From assembly GCA_024663395.1 (NCBI GenBank), contig JANFAH010000028.1, positions 779,344 to 843,343 on the forward strand: 64,000 nucleotides of DNA, given 5' to 3'. A program made the position numbers and the translations under genes. Numbering within the stretch: the first letter of the stretch is position 1; each line of letters begins with the position of its first letter. Under the pieces are notes generated by a model. The model was not told where the DNA came from and did no database searches. It was given only the letters and a program-made list of their open reading frames with translations. This DNA comes from Pisolithus tinctorius. Its lineage: Eukaryota; Basidiomycota; Agaricomycetes; Boletales; Pisolithaceae. Shown piece after piece: positions 1 through 10,664 of the stretch.

Positions 1-1691
1 TGTCTGCACGCGGAAAATCGTTTGTAAACGGCTGTCTTTGATTAGAAAACGAAAGAAAACATGGGGTTATACTTACCACTATGTCGCCAACAATCCCATA
101 CGTGTCCCACAGTTTACGAAAGTCAAATTCTTCGATCATGGCATCGGCATGCTCACGACGACGATGGAGCGCGTCGTCATCCAGACTCTCCCAGTGTGCG
201 AGGCACTTTGGGCACCAATTCCATACGATACAAGACAACAGAACTTGTTCCTCGTAGTCAGCTATATAAGCCACTAGTGAATATATGATGCGCCGATAGT
301 ATTTGTCGCCACATAATATTATTTCTGGGACACTCATAGCGGGTCGAAGCGAACAAAGAATGCGTGTTAGCGAGGAGTGGAAAAGCTGCCTTTTGAAATT
401 TTGGAAAGCAGAGGAACCGGCATGTTCTCTAGTGGCTAAATGGTATGTTAGCAGTGATACGAACTCGTGGAACGTGGGATCTTACTCTTTGGCATTGCCA
501 GGAACCTAATGAGGACTACTGCACTGCAGTGAGCATGACGAACGGTGTTGCGAACATTTCCGATGGAGAGATACAAGGGGTAATAGTCGGTCTGGCCAGT
601 TGCTACCGATACCGTTGTCTTGTCACTACTGAGAATGATGGGAATTAGTGTCGCCCCAGCCGTCGTTGGATCCTCACTAATGATTCTGTCCTAGGAGTGT
701 GAAGTTAGTGTCAATTTCAAGCTGCAGTGGGCATGACTTACTGCCTCGTTCCACGCCCAGGCTCCTGACATGAAATCCTCCCAGCGCCTTTGATTGTTTG
801 TAGAATCATATTCCCAGTATGGTACGTAGTCAATTCGACCTATTGCGAGCAAGGACATTGTGGATGACTTTACATGGATCTTGATACCATACATCGTAAC
901 TGTTGAGCATCCAAGGAGCCATATTGCTGCCTTGTCCATCTCGTCCATTGTCAGCATACTGCACCACAAAACTCTCCCACTTGACCTCACCGACAGATGT
1001 GCTGTCGATGACACGATAAAGGTCTTTCTGGTTAGCGAATAGCGGTTCCCCACATAAGGCAAGTAACGATGTGGCCCAGATCTCAAGCAATGTGTCAATT
1101 TTTTTGGCGGGCATTTCGGCCTGCCTAAAGAGAAAATCCGCGAGCTCGAATTCCAGCCGGTTTCGGAAAGGGGACCAGTCATCAGAAGACCTCTCCACAG
1201 ACAGCGGTGGTGGTGCATCATCTGACAGATATTGACCGCTGGCATCGCATCTTTGTGCTATGGACGAGGTATTAGTTGAAGTAGTTATTGTAGTGTATAT
1301 GCAAATTACCATTTAGACCTGGATGAAAATTGCGATAAGTCCTACCCACAGGACCAACGAACTCCGGCCCTAGACTCTCGCGTTCCCAGCCCAATGAGTC
1401 GGAGTCATCGCCATCGCCATTGACATTGCCAAGTTCTTGATGGCCGGGAGTTGGAATGTCGTACTCGGTTGCTGGAGGAAACATGTCTGCGTTGTGGTCC
1501 GTTTCATTGTAGTCTTGTCCCAAATGGTCAGGCGACCCTGTGCTGACAGTGAAACTTGGGGGAATGCGGCCTAAACTAGGATGATGCATGCGCGTGTGTT
1601 GAGTAAGTCCCGAGAGATTTCTAAACCAACAGTTGCACCCCAGTTCAGCACAAGGGTGTTGTAGCGCGTTAAACGTCAGTTGTGTAGGCAT
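1..1691 (-). pseudogene. Plavaka-type transposase, copy A (5' part; runs off the window)
   Basis: This is the N-terminal half of a Plavaka-type DNA transposase, read leftwards and cut by the window edge. From the ATG at 1691 it has a C2H2-like finger (C-x4-C, then H-x3-H: CAELGC ... HTRMHH). After an intron near 1300 comes the family signature: EFELADFLFRQAEMPAKKIDTLL-like text at about 1150, and APWMLNSYDVWYQDP-like text at about 880. Bases 1-330 carry the later DYEEQ...WCPKC exon. Those blocks and their order are known from agaricomycete Plavaka proteins. The same sequence recurs at 12267-13965 (copy B). Reading frames are interrupted and differ between copies, so I call it non-functional. 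Family assignment is by pattern recognition. Confidence 0.75.
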
Positions 1692-1860
1692 TTTCAATGT
1701 AAGGAAACACGTTGGGATGGTGTGGGTGAATTAGCTTGAGGTAAGCGGGACTTTGTACAGAAAACTAGGTACATTGTTTGTGAGATCTTTTTTGCATAAA
1801 GAAGCGAAGTTTAAACTCACCTTGCTCTGTCTCCGTCTCCCTCCTTGCATCACAGGTACT

Positions 1861-4370
1861 ATGTCGGCTGACGATTCTTCTAGAAGTCATCATCTGCGAA
1901 GAGAAAAGGCTAATCTACACCCAGGACAAATAGTTCTTGACACGCAGGTTAAATGACGTACTTCAAGCCAGAAGAAAGCTGACGACTTGCGTGCGAAGGA
2001 CTTGAGTGATGCCCACACCGCTGTGGTTCAACAGGGCTGCACCCAGATCTTAGAGATGGAGGCGACCATGGAGGTAGAGCAGGTGACGCAAGACGCTGTC
2101 AAAGCGAAGCCTGTGAAGCTGAAACCAAAACCAAAGGGCAGGCAAGGCCGACCTACAAATATATCTGACTTGCCTCGTGGTGAAGGTGCGGTTGCAAATG
2201 TCATAATTCATTGGTTCCGGATGCTGATAATCAATCAATAGTTGCGAATATAGAAGTAGAAGCTCACCATGTGACTGCCGACGATTTTTTGGGCTCGAGC
2301 GATAAGCCGCCAAGATGACACGATACGACTGAGCTGCTGGGTGACAATGTGGCAACTTCAGCATGTGCACCCAACCTAGGAAAGTCCCGGTACGTTGTGC
2401 TCTTCCCTTGCACGATGCTCCTTCTGCTCACTGAATTGACTTTATTTTGGCTGAACCTTACCTGGAACGTTAGCGCCCTGAACAATAGGACTCTTTTGGC
2501 TGGTCGCGTCAAGAGCTGGGCCAGCGGCGTCGCACCTGTTGGAAATGGTACCCCCCGCAATTCTGTAACATTGGGCTCCCAGGTTCAAACCGATGGGATG
2601 CCTAACCTGCCCCCTTCCACTGTCCCATCCTTAACAACTAAAGCCACCAGTGTCAGCTCAGAAATTTCTGTCGCAGAGGATGATCAGGAGCGTGCTATGC
2701 CACAGGAAGGCACTGAACGCCATATGATCAGCAATGACGTTCCTGCAGCGGCCCACAATGAGGATGAACATTACTTCAGGGACCCCCTTACTGTCTCCGC
2801 CAAGTTTACGCGGTACCAGAAACCTGTTGAGGTATTTTTCTTTGGATCACGAAAGCCCATGAGTCTCACACACCCACACTGGTACTATTTCTAGGCTATG
2901 GCACGCGCTACTAACACAAATGCTGATGCCAAGAGCGATCTTGAGGTCGAAAATCCTATTTCCCATGCAGTGCAGGCCAGCTTGAAGCGCAGGCATGCCG
3001 ATCGTGACAACATTGAATATGTCTCCTCGTCCGAAGTTGAGAACACGGACAATGGGGGTTCTTTCTGTGACCTCTGTGATGTAAACGTTCGCATGAAGGT
3101 TGTAAAGGAGCCGCGTGTTACTACAATGGTATGTCCTCTGGTTCACTTAAGGTCGTTGCTAACCTATGTTGAGTCGCAGACTAATATCAGAATTGACAAG
3201 CCGGCGAAGAAAGCGAAGGTTAGTGACAGTAGCCAGCGCGGAACTAAAGCTATGACTCAGGAATCGAGGGAGTTGGCCTTAGCAAGTTCCACATCAGATC
3301 GGCTGCTTTCGATGGGGACCAACAGCACGACTTGCAGGCGCATATGTTTCGTCAATGCAAACTTGCCTGAAGAGCTGCAAGAGGATAGAAGATGGTCGAA
3401 ACAAATGCTTCCCGCTCTCCTCATGTGGGCCGGGTCCTTCACTGATCCATGGGCAATCCCAGATCTGGAGCTCATGACTGCCCTTCGCATTATCACGACC
3501 TCCCTTGTCTCGGATTTCGATTCTCATGCAGTACGCCCGGGGACGCCGACTTTTGTGCTGGTAAGATTATTCTGTTTACACTTAAACTAGACGCTTGATT
3601 CATTTTTTGGGCAGGCAACTCGGCGACTTGGTCTGTGGCACAGCAACTTCGGCTCTACCGCCATTGCACTCATCGCTCATTTTCTTGCGTTGGATCCGGA
3701 TGATGATGCACGGTCCGCCGCTGCTGTCAGGTGAACTTGCAACGAACTCATAGATGGACCGCTTTCCTTCCTATATCAAGACCTCAACGCGATGAACCCG
3801 GCACACGCTTATCGATCACACTTCATTCTGCAACTCTTCGCGCACGCCCATCTTCGGCCTTGTATCGGATGCCCTGACATTCCAGGACTGGGCACCAACG
3901 TGATGAAGAAATATGCTGTCAGAGGGGCGCTTTCCCTTTGCACCGCCACAGTACGTAACTCTTTGTCAGTCATCGATGCGCAGTTTTAACTGTTACTTTA
4001 GCTTGAGCATGCCATTCGGCTATTCAAAAGGGGGGAGGTGCAAGTCGACGATCAAATGAGTACCCATGGTATGAGGGCAACAGCAAAAACTCCGCTCAAG
4101 CTCAACAAAGTGTCCAGGAAGGAGTCATCGAGTGCGCTGGCGTTCTCTGAGCAGAATTGGGGCACCAGCACTTGCGACTATCACGCATCCATTTCTAAAC
4201 GCAATAACGCTGCAATGAGTGAGATCATTGCTATGGCTCACACCCTCGTTATCCCCTCCATGGAGACGTTGGACGATGGCAGTTCTCCAGGTGACCTGAT
4301 GGATGAGTTTTATTTTGCTGTTAATACTGATTTGCATCAAAGCATCTGTGAGATTTTGTGTACACTATGA
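1861..4370 (+). pseudogene. Second gene of the Plavaka-type element, copy A (unnamed agaricomycete family)
   Basis: This gene is divergent from the transposase, with starts only 170 bp apart. The ATG at 1861 opens a Lys/Arg/Pro-rich N-terminus. Later exons give conserved text at 3250-3590 (LPEELQ...LPALLMWAG...PWAIPDLEL), an intron at about 3560-3615, then NELIDGPLSFLYQDL and SEQNWGTST (4140-4180). This pattern of a W/G-PW-I block, an FLYQDL block and a SEQNWG block is common in uncharacterised agaricomycete proteins and may be DUF6532-like, but I cannot name a function. Stops TGA at 1954-1956 and 3733-3735 interrupt it. Copy B has CGA and CAA at these sites, which points to C-to-T decay of CGA codons. 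It was probably cargo or an accessory gene of the element. Confidence 0.55.
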
Positions 4371-4713
4371 GCATCTTGCTGACCAGTTGACAGGATGGAC
4401 TTGGCTGGATGTCCCCTCATCGCAATCCCCTATATCGCGCGGCACAGAATATTTCATACATATATCGCATACTCTCCCATCCCTCCCCCAATCACTCGGA
4501 TGCCCGTTAGCATAAACGTTTAATCATTCTTTCTGCTGTCCAATCCCCGCTTGTGCTTGAATCAAGATGCAAGCACTTACTATGCTCATTTTTTTTTTTT
4601 TTCCTACTATGCTCTGTGGTAAATGAATGAGATCTCGTGATGCATTATTTGTGAACTACGTAAGCCTGCTATCAAAAAAGTCGCCCTTGCGAAAAGTCTG
4701 GAAAGTCACAAAT

Positions 4714-5050
4714 AGTACAAATAGTCAAAAAAAAAAATAGTGTGGATAGTCAATGAATAGTCAAAAATAGACCAGATAGTCAGACAGAAATGGTATGAAT
4801 AGTCAGAAAAATAGACGGATAGTCAGAAAAATAGTACAGATAGTCAGAAAAATAGTACGGATAGTCAAAATAGAAATCAAATCTACTAGAAATAGTCCTG
4901 GCGACTATCCGGACTTTTTTGACTATCTGTGCACGTGAAAGGCACAATAGACATCAATTAATTTCCTGATGTAGTTAAAATAGTCAAGATAGTATTTCTT
5001 GAAAAGTTCAAAAGCCAAACTAGTCAAGATAGTAGTAGTAGTAGTAGTAA
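4714..5050. repeat. ATAGTC-rich subterminal repeats
   Basis: More than a dozen short AT-rich units centred on ATAGTC are spaced about 10-25 bp apart, ending in inverted ATAGTC/GACTAT pairs around 4905-4928. The same array is at 33890-34080 at the end of copy B. Repeated subterminal motifs of this kind are typical transposase-binding arrays of CACTA-like elements; that role is inferred here. A short (tag)n run lies at 5028-5049. Confidence 0.6.
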
Positions 5051-5122
5051 AGAAAGTGTTATTCCGTGCCATATACCATATATACAGGGGTCTCTGTTCA
5101 TTTAGTACTCGAGTTATATATA

Positions 5123-5142
5123 CAGTTGAATTGCTCATAATG
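5123..5142 (+). repeat. Left terminal inverted repeat of the Tigger-like element
   Basis: CAGTTGAATTGCTCATAATG, preceded by TA. It matches the reverse complement of 7707-7726 at all 20 positions. Confidence 0.92.
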
Positions 5143-5400
5143 CAAGTCGTCCTATTGTATAAATCTCATTTTGTATTGACTTTTTGTGGGTCCCACTGTG
5201 GGCAGTGCGAAATTTGTACAATTTTGTATAATGTATAATGACTCAGCACAATATGATAAATATACATTATTGACTGCTGAAATTAGCAGCTGGGGGCATG
5301 CTATGTTGCTACCTGGGGCACTATTGTCCAAGATTTATTGTCCCAGAAATATACTTAATGCATGTGTTCTAAAAGTGACACCATTACAGCAAGATTAATG

Positions 5401-7508
5401 ATGCCTTCTGAGAAGTGCAAACCCCGAGACAAACCCCATCCATATAACCACCCTGCAAAGAAGCCAAGAAATATCCATGATGCTCCTGCCACTTCTGCGC
5501 AGCTAGTGAAATCTACTACATGTTCAAACCTCACCCTTAGTGACTGGCTAACAGTCTTTGCCTATATTGATGCCCACCCAGCTCTTCTGCAAAATTGTGT
5601 TGTCAAACACTTCCAAACGTTGAAATCAGGGGCACTCAACTTTACCCAAGCAACTCTCTCACACAAACTCTGTAACCGAGTAGCATTAGAAGCCCATGCT
5701 AATGACAACCCTAATGCACTATCTTCGAAGCGTCCTCGCATTGTCACTAGGCCAGATGTTGAGTGAGCCCTTGTGCTTTGGATTCAGCATATGGAAAACA
5801 AAAATAAGACTGTGACTGGGCCCATGCTTCAGAAGAAGCGAGCTAGGTTTGAAGAGAATTTGATGTGCCTGAGAAGGAAAGGCTGCCTGGGGATGGATGG
5901 CTTGCATCATTTTGCAAAGCATATAAGATTCGAGAGTACAGGAGGCATGGCAAGGCTGGTTCAGTGGACCTAGAAGCAGTTGAAGAAGAATGTACTCGAT
6001 GTTGTCAGATCCTAGCTAAGTTTGCACCCAAAGATCGATTCAACTTTGATGAAACAGGCTTTTTCCCATAGTAAGTTGCATTTTATTCTATCAACTGACT
6101 CATTACTCATAAGGAGTCTACTAGTGCACCCCCTGATCGAGGTCTCGCAACCAAGCAGATGAGTGGGAAAAAGAAAGAGAAATTCCGCATTACAGTTGGC
6201 CTTGGATGTAATGCAGATGGTAGTGAGAAGTTGGAACCATTCTTCATCAGAAGATTTGGCAAACCTCGCTGCTTCAAGAAGGATACCCCTGAGCAATGGG
6301 GATTTTATTATCGTCACAACAAGAAAGCATGGATGACATCTGAATTATTTGAGGAGTAAGTCCTTATCTTATCATTATTAGAAATTATTTAAATTTGACT
6401 GCTCACACAGGTGGATAAAGAAATTTGACCTCCAAATGAAGCAGCAAAATTGATATGTTTGTTTAACCATTGACAATTTCCCTGGCCATAATATCAGCTA
6501 TGAGCCAAGAAATGTTGAAATTGTCCCATTCCAGCCAAATCTAACACCATTTGTACAACCTTGCGATGCTGGAATTATATGCTGCTTCAAAGCCATTTAC
6601 CGCCACAATTTCTGTGCATGTGCTGTTGAGTGTGATGAAGCAGGCTCACAGGAGATTTACAAGATCAATCTCCTGGAGGCAATGCTAATGGCCAAGTCTG
6701 CGTGGGATTCTGTCTCACGAGATACCATCAAGCATTGCTGGGACCACACACAAATTCAGCTGTGAGTGATCAGACTGATGACTCGAGGAGGTTGCAAACA
6801 TTCATTTACTTTGATATTAGGGACAGCCCAAATGCACCTTTGTTGTCACCAAGTTCACACCCACCTCATGCTGATCCTGTTGGATGGCAAATTATTCGGG
6901 AATTTGCCACAACAGAAATGAGCCTGCCCAATGCAGAGGCTCATTTGGCAGCTCATCTTGGATGCCATTATGTTGATGTGGATTGGCAGCCAGCTCTCAC
7001 AGCTGTCATGGATGCTGAGGGGGATGTCACCACAGCCATGAAGGCTATAGAGCCACTTGCTGACACTGCTGCTCGTTGAACAGGCCTCAAAATCTGCATT
7101 TGTACAGTAAAATGACCTCCTCAGTTACTGGACACTGAGGATATGCTGATGGCATCTGTTAGCACACTCCATCAATGCAATAGAATATTCGGCGAGCCAC
7201 TATCACTCGAGGAGATCCTCAACCCTTCTGAGGAGCAACAGAAGTGCGAGAATTTCGACTCCAGTGAGCTCACTGATAAGGCAATTGCATCATCTGTTCG
7301 TCAGGAGATGGCAGTTTCTAATGGGGATGTGATTGACATAGACTCAGACAGTGATGATGTTGACGTTGAAGATTCGGGCCCTACCATTACTTGCGAGGGT
7401 GTTCTCGCACTCCATGAGCAGCTTGAGAGTGCATGTCTAACCTTTGGGGATGCTGCATCATCACTTGAGTTATCCAGGCAACTCCGGATATTCAGAGCTC
7501 ACATATGA
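5401..7508 (+). pseudogene. DDE_1 (pogo/CENP-B-like) transposase, broken
   Basis: Pieces in order: a Lys/Pro-rich N-terminus with a helix-turn-helix-like stretch (to 5766, stop TGA at 5764); a second CENP-B/Tc5-type HTH block (GDGWLASFCKAYKIREYRRHG, about 5890-5955); then the DDE_1 catalytic core. The acidic residues are visible as FNFDETG (6041-6060), TIDNFPGH (about 6465-6495) and VQPCDAG (about 6555-6575). Introns are likely at about 6071-6140 and 6357-6409. An in-frame TGA (6449-6451) sits just before the second Asp motif, and the tail (7143-7508, DIDSDSDD acidic block, leucine-rich end) is in another frame. The enzyme is dead in this copy, although the TIRs are still perfect, so it could be moved in trans. 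Confidence 0.8.
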
Positions 7509-7706
7509 TGGGAAACTTTCCTTCATGCAACACAGACCTCTCTTGATATGTATTTGACTTGATGATCCTGTGGCTAGTAGTACTCATACTATGATAATGT
7601 ACGTGACACAAAATTGGCTGGAGTCACAGGGGGTCACACCATGGGATTTTTTTCATGTTGGATATTGGTACTAATGTATCAGGTTAGAGGCAGTCCCACC
7701 GCTATA

Positions 7707-7726
7707 CATTATGAGCAATTCAACTG
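7707..7726 (-). repeat. Right terminal inverted repeat of the Tigger-like element
   Basis: Exact inverted copy of the left terminus, followed by the TA target duplication at 7727-7728. Confidence 0.92.
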
Positions 7727-7728
7727 TA

Positions 7729-8790
7729 CTACCTAACACCTAACTGCTTCTCAAGTTTGTGTCCCAGATGGTCAGCCATGTGGTTGTTCTAACACCTGTC
7801 TGCAAGCACTCACTCACTGAGTCTTTACCTGCGCTCACCACAGTCAAAATACATGCATCCATCAAAAGAGAACCCTTGTCTCGGAAGTGTTCGAGCGACT
7901 CTTGTTATGCGGATGAGAATTGGGCAAGTGTGATGCGGGCGGTATGCAGAAGGAGCAAGATGAGTGAGATGGAACAGGGGGGTGTCATCCAGAAGATGAA
8001 CCGCTACCTCGCTTCACACTCTCGACTCGAGTGCACTTACTAAATGTGTAGATAGATTCAAACGGCTAGCCAAAGTCTTAAACCTACCTTACCTCAAGGC
8101 GGAGCGTCTAAAATGGCCAGTGGGAATGGTGGACTAATGGGGAGCCCTAGGCTCTGCCATTAGGGCATTTGCTCGCTGGTAAGGACTGGTAGGCCACAGG
8201 AGGCCCATGCTAGTACATCGAATTAGTTAGAATAGTGCAACATAGGGTAAACACTCCCTCACACTGTAGGAATAGGTAAAATAGATATACCTATAATGGT
8301 AATAGTCAGTAATGGGCAAGTATATTGTGCTCGACCCAAAAGGGAGGTTCTCTCTGGAGAAAGAAGTGTAGTAAAAAGGTAAAAAATGCGAACTAGAAAA
8401 AGGATACTTAGCTCTGTCTGTCTAATACTCTTGCCAGTCCTCCTGGCACTTTGGGTACTCCCCAAAGTAATTATTCTAACTTCGAAAACTTGCCGAAATG
8501 TGAGACTAAATCACCCTACTACTGAGGGCCTGTGACATGTACTGGTTTTTTTGGTAAACTGAACTTGCATGAACACAGCACGCGTGCTTAGTCAGCAACA
8601 TGGCTGCTTGCCACTAAGTCCAGGGGTACAAACACAAAAACAAAGGCAAGAAACAAAACAAGTCCTTCCACCCCTAAACTCCTGACCAAGAAGGATTCTC
8701 CTAGGGAACTCGAACTCATTCCCTACAATGCACTTTAATTCAGAATTAAAAAAAAAAGAGTGTGCTTACTGTCTGTTTCCTCCATCGTGG
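7729..8790. other. No recognisable gene
   Basis: A stretch of about 1 kb between the Tigger-like element and the Ssn6-like fragment. The open frame at 7759-8043 has no family signature that I recognise, and the rest is short frames only. Confidence 0.5.
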
Positions 8791-8800
8791 GACTGAGCAG

Positions 8801-10470
8801 TCACTTGAGGGATGATGCTCTGGATGAAGCAGGTGAAGGACCATTGGAGGATGATGTAGATTGACGATGGGGGGCAGCATTGCGTAGCGAATTGATGGTG
8901 TGGTGACTTGCATTAGACAGCGTCGGCGAGTGCCTTGTCGCATTGTAGTTGTCATGTGCAGAAGCTGATTGCTCAGCAGGATGGGTCTGGGACAAGTTAA
9001 CTAATGCATCAGCAACACCCTCATCATAATCCTCATCTACCACTTGGGATGGCAGGTGTGGGGTGGCACTAGTCAGAGATGGCTATAGTGAACGATTTCC
9101 AGAACTGCTCAAACTTGTCATGTCCTGTCCATCCTTCGCTGAGAATGAAGGAACCTTGAATGATGCAGGTAGATTAGCGGGTAAGCCAGAGTCATCCTTG
9201 GCCTGACATTGACACTTCTTCCTCTTCGGGGCATCACTAGGGATCGACCCACCGATACTTTGTGTGTCTGAATCCTTGTCCTTCACCGGTTGTGGCTGCT
9301 TCCTCCTGTTCTTCAAGTCAGCTGATGAAGGCTCTGGAGACATAGACATGTGAATATTTGTATGTAGTGGAATGCGAGGTACTGCCTCTGGTGAGTTGAC
9401 AACCGAACTCGAGTGCCTTCTCGACTCCACGTCTCGCTCCACCAGACGTTCACATGCATTGAATCTGGTGGGATCATAGTGCCAGTGCCCACTTTTGGGA
9501 GGACCCAAAGGTTGATGGGATGGGCCACCAGGGGGCTTCGAGTCTCAATGAGGCTGCAAGTGATGGGCAGAGCAAGGCAATGTCTCCATGGGACTCAGGG
9601 CGCAGTGAGGTCCTGGGGAGCGGGAGGCATAGTAAGGTTGCTGCGAAGGGTGAGTCAGATATTCAGAACATCTGCAGTGGTCATGATCCTCCCAGTCATG
9701 ATGGTGCTCCGGGTGAGGACCATGGCGATCCCAGGCCATATCACAATCTGCTGCACATAGCTCACGCAGATACGAAGGCGGCATATGCTGGGAAGCTGGA
9801 ATGCTCGGCTGAGCTGGCTCGATTGGCTGACAACTTGGAGGAGGGTAGGCTGGGAAGGTGGAAACAGGAGAGCGAGGGCAAGTGGGATGGGGAGCAGGTG
9901 ACATGGATCCTGAAGGGACATGTAGTGGGTGGTTGAAGTACTCCGAGTGCTGTGCTAGATCCTGGTTGGTGGAAGATCACAGTTCTTCTGTTGAGAGCTG
10001 CTGTTGTGGGATGGGGTGGTGCAGCAAGAGACATGGGTGACCGGTGGGGCCATGACCAACACTATCCTGGGAAGGGCCAGAGAAGTTGCGGTGATGGGGG
10101 CGATTGATGTCCATGGGGGCAAGTGGGGTGTGAGAGGTGGTGCCGCAATTCATTGATGGAAACAGGAGGGGGAGGACCCGTGAATGGAGGAGAGGCACGG
10201 CTAACAGGCACAGGAGGCAGGGGCAAATGAAGGCTATCATTATTTCCCAGACCTCTAGAGTCGGACCTAAGTAAGGGGTGGGTGGAAGTCGACTGAAGGA
10301 GGAGCGGAGGGCCACTCAAGCCGGGTGGAAGTGTAGATGGGTTAGCATAGGCATTTGGGTGAATGTCTTGCGGACCAGGGGCAGTGGGAAGCTGACCACC
10401 AGTCGCTTGGGCATTCTTTAACAACTGTAGTCGCTGTGAGATGACATGTCACACCTCAGAGATGTACAGG
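8801..10470 (-). pseudogene. Fragment resembling the Ssn6/Cyc8 general corepressor
   Basis: Read right to left, the fragment opens with VISQRLQLLKNAQ-like text (about 10465-10420), which in fungal Ssn6/Cyc8 closes the TPR array. Long Pro/His/Ser-rich text follows (PGPQDIHPNAYA ... PPGLSGPPLLL; 10410-10065, 9904-9545), then a basic/acidic linker and VDEDYDEGVADALVNLSQ (about 9040-8985), which resembles the conserved end of basidiomycete Ssn6 proteins. The TPR region and start codon are missing, and frames change at about 10060, 9540 and 9083. The fragment starts about 200 bp beyond the end of the copy B transposase, so capture by the transposon or insertion beside it are both possible. The family call is from memory of motifs. 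Confidence 0.5.
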
Positions 10471-10664
10471 TTGATTCAGATGGCACACGAGTATGTGTCC
10501 AGTGCAGAGTCTGGGATACTAATTAGTAGAGGCTGCCACCAGTCAACTTGATAGACGAACCTGCTTCGACTCATGGTCAGGGATTGGATAGCAAATGTTA
10601 CATGGTAAATATGGCTGATTGATTTGGGTGGTTCTCGAGTATGTGTCAAGTGTACTGTGGCGAG

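Larger units (their letters stand above)
1..4971. repeat. Plavaka-type element, copy A (direct repeat of copy B)
   Basis: Bases 1-4971 align colinearly with 12267-15476 plus 32375-34123. Similarity stops right after TTTCCTGATG in both copies (4971 and 34123). Most differences are CpG in A against TpG or CpA in B. The left end of A lies outside the window. Confidence 0.85.
5123..7726 (+). mobile_element. pogo/Tigger-like DNA transposon with perfect TIRs
   Basis: The 2604-bp element is bounded by a perfect 20-bp inverted repeat beginning CAG (5123-5142 and 7707-7726) and flanked by TA (5121-5122 and 7727-7728). CAG termini with a TA target duplication are standard for pogo/Tigger elements. It carries one broken DDE_1 transposase gene. 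Confidence 0.9.

Noticed and set aside
5028..5049. (TAG)n run as a possible telomere-like seed
   Set aside because: It is a plain trinucleotide repeat next to the ATAGTC array and has no G-rich telomere unit.
9413..10040. Gly/Trp-rich + strand frames across the Ssn6-like fragment
   Set aside because: They are antisense shadows of a Pro/His-rich coding sequence.
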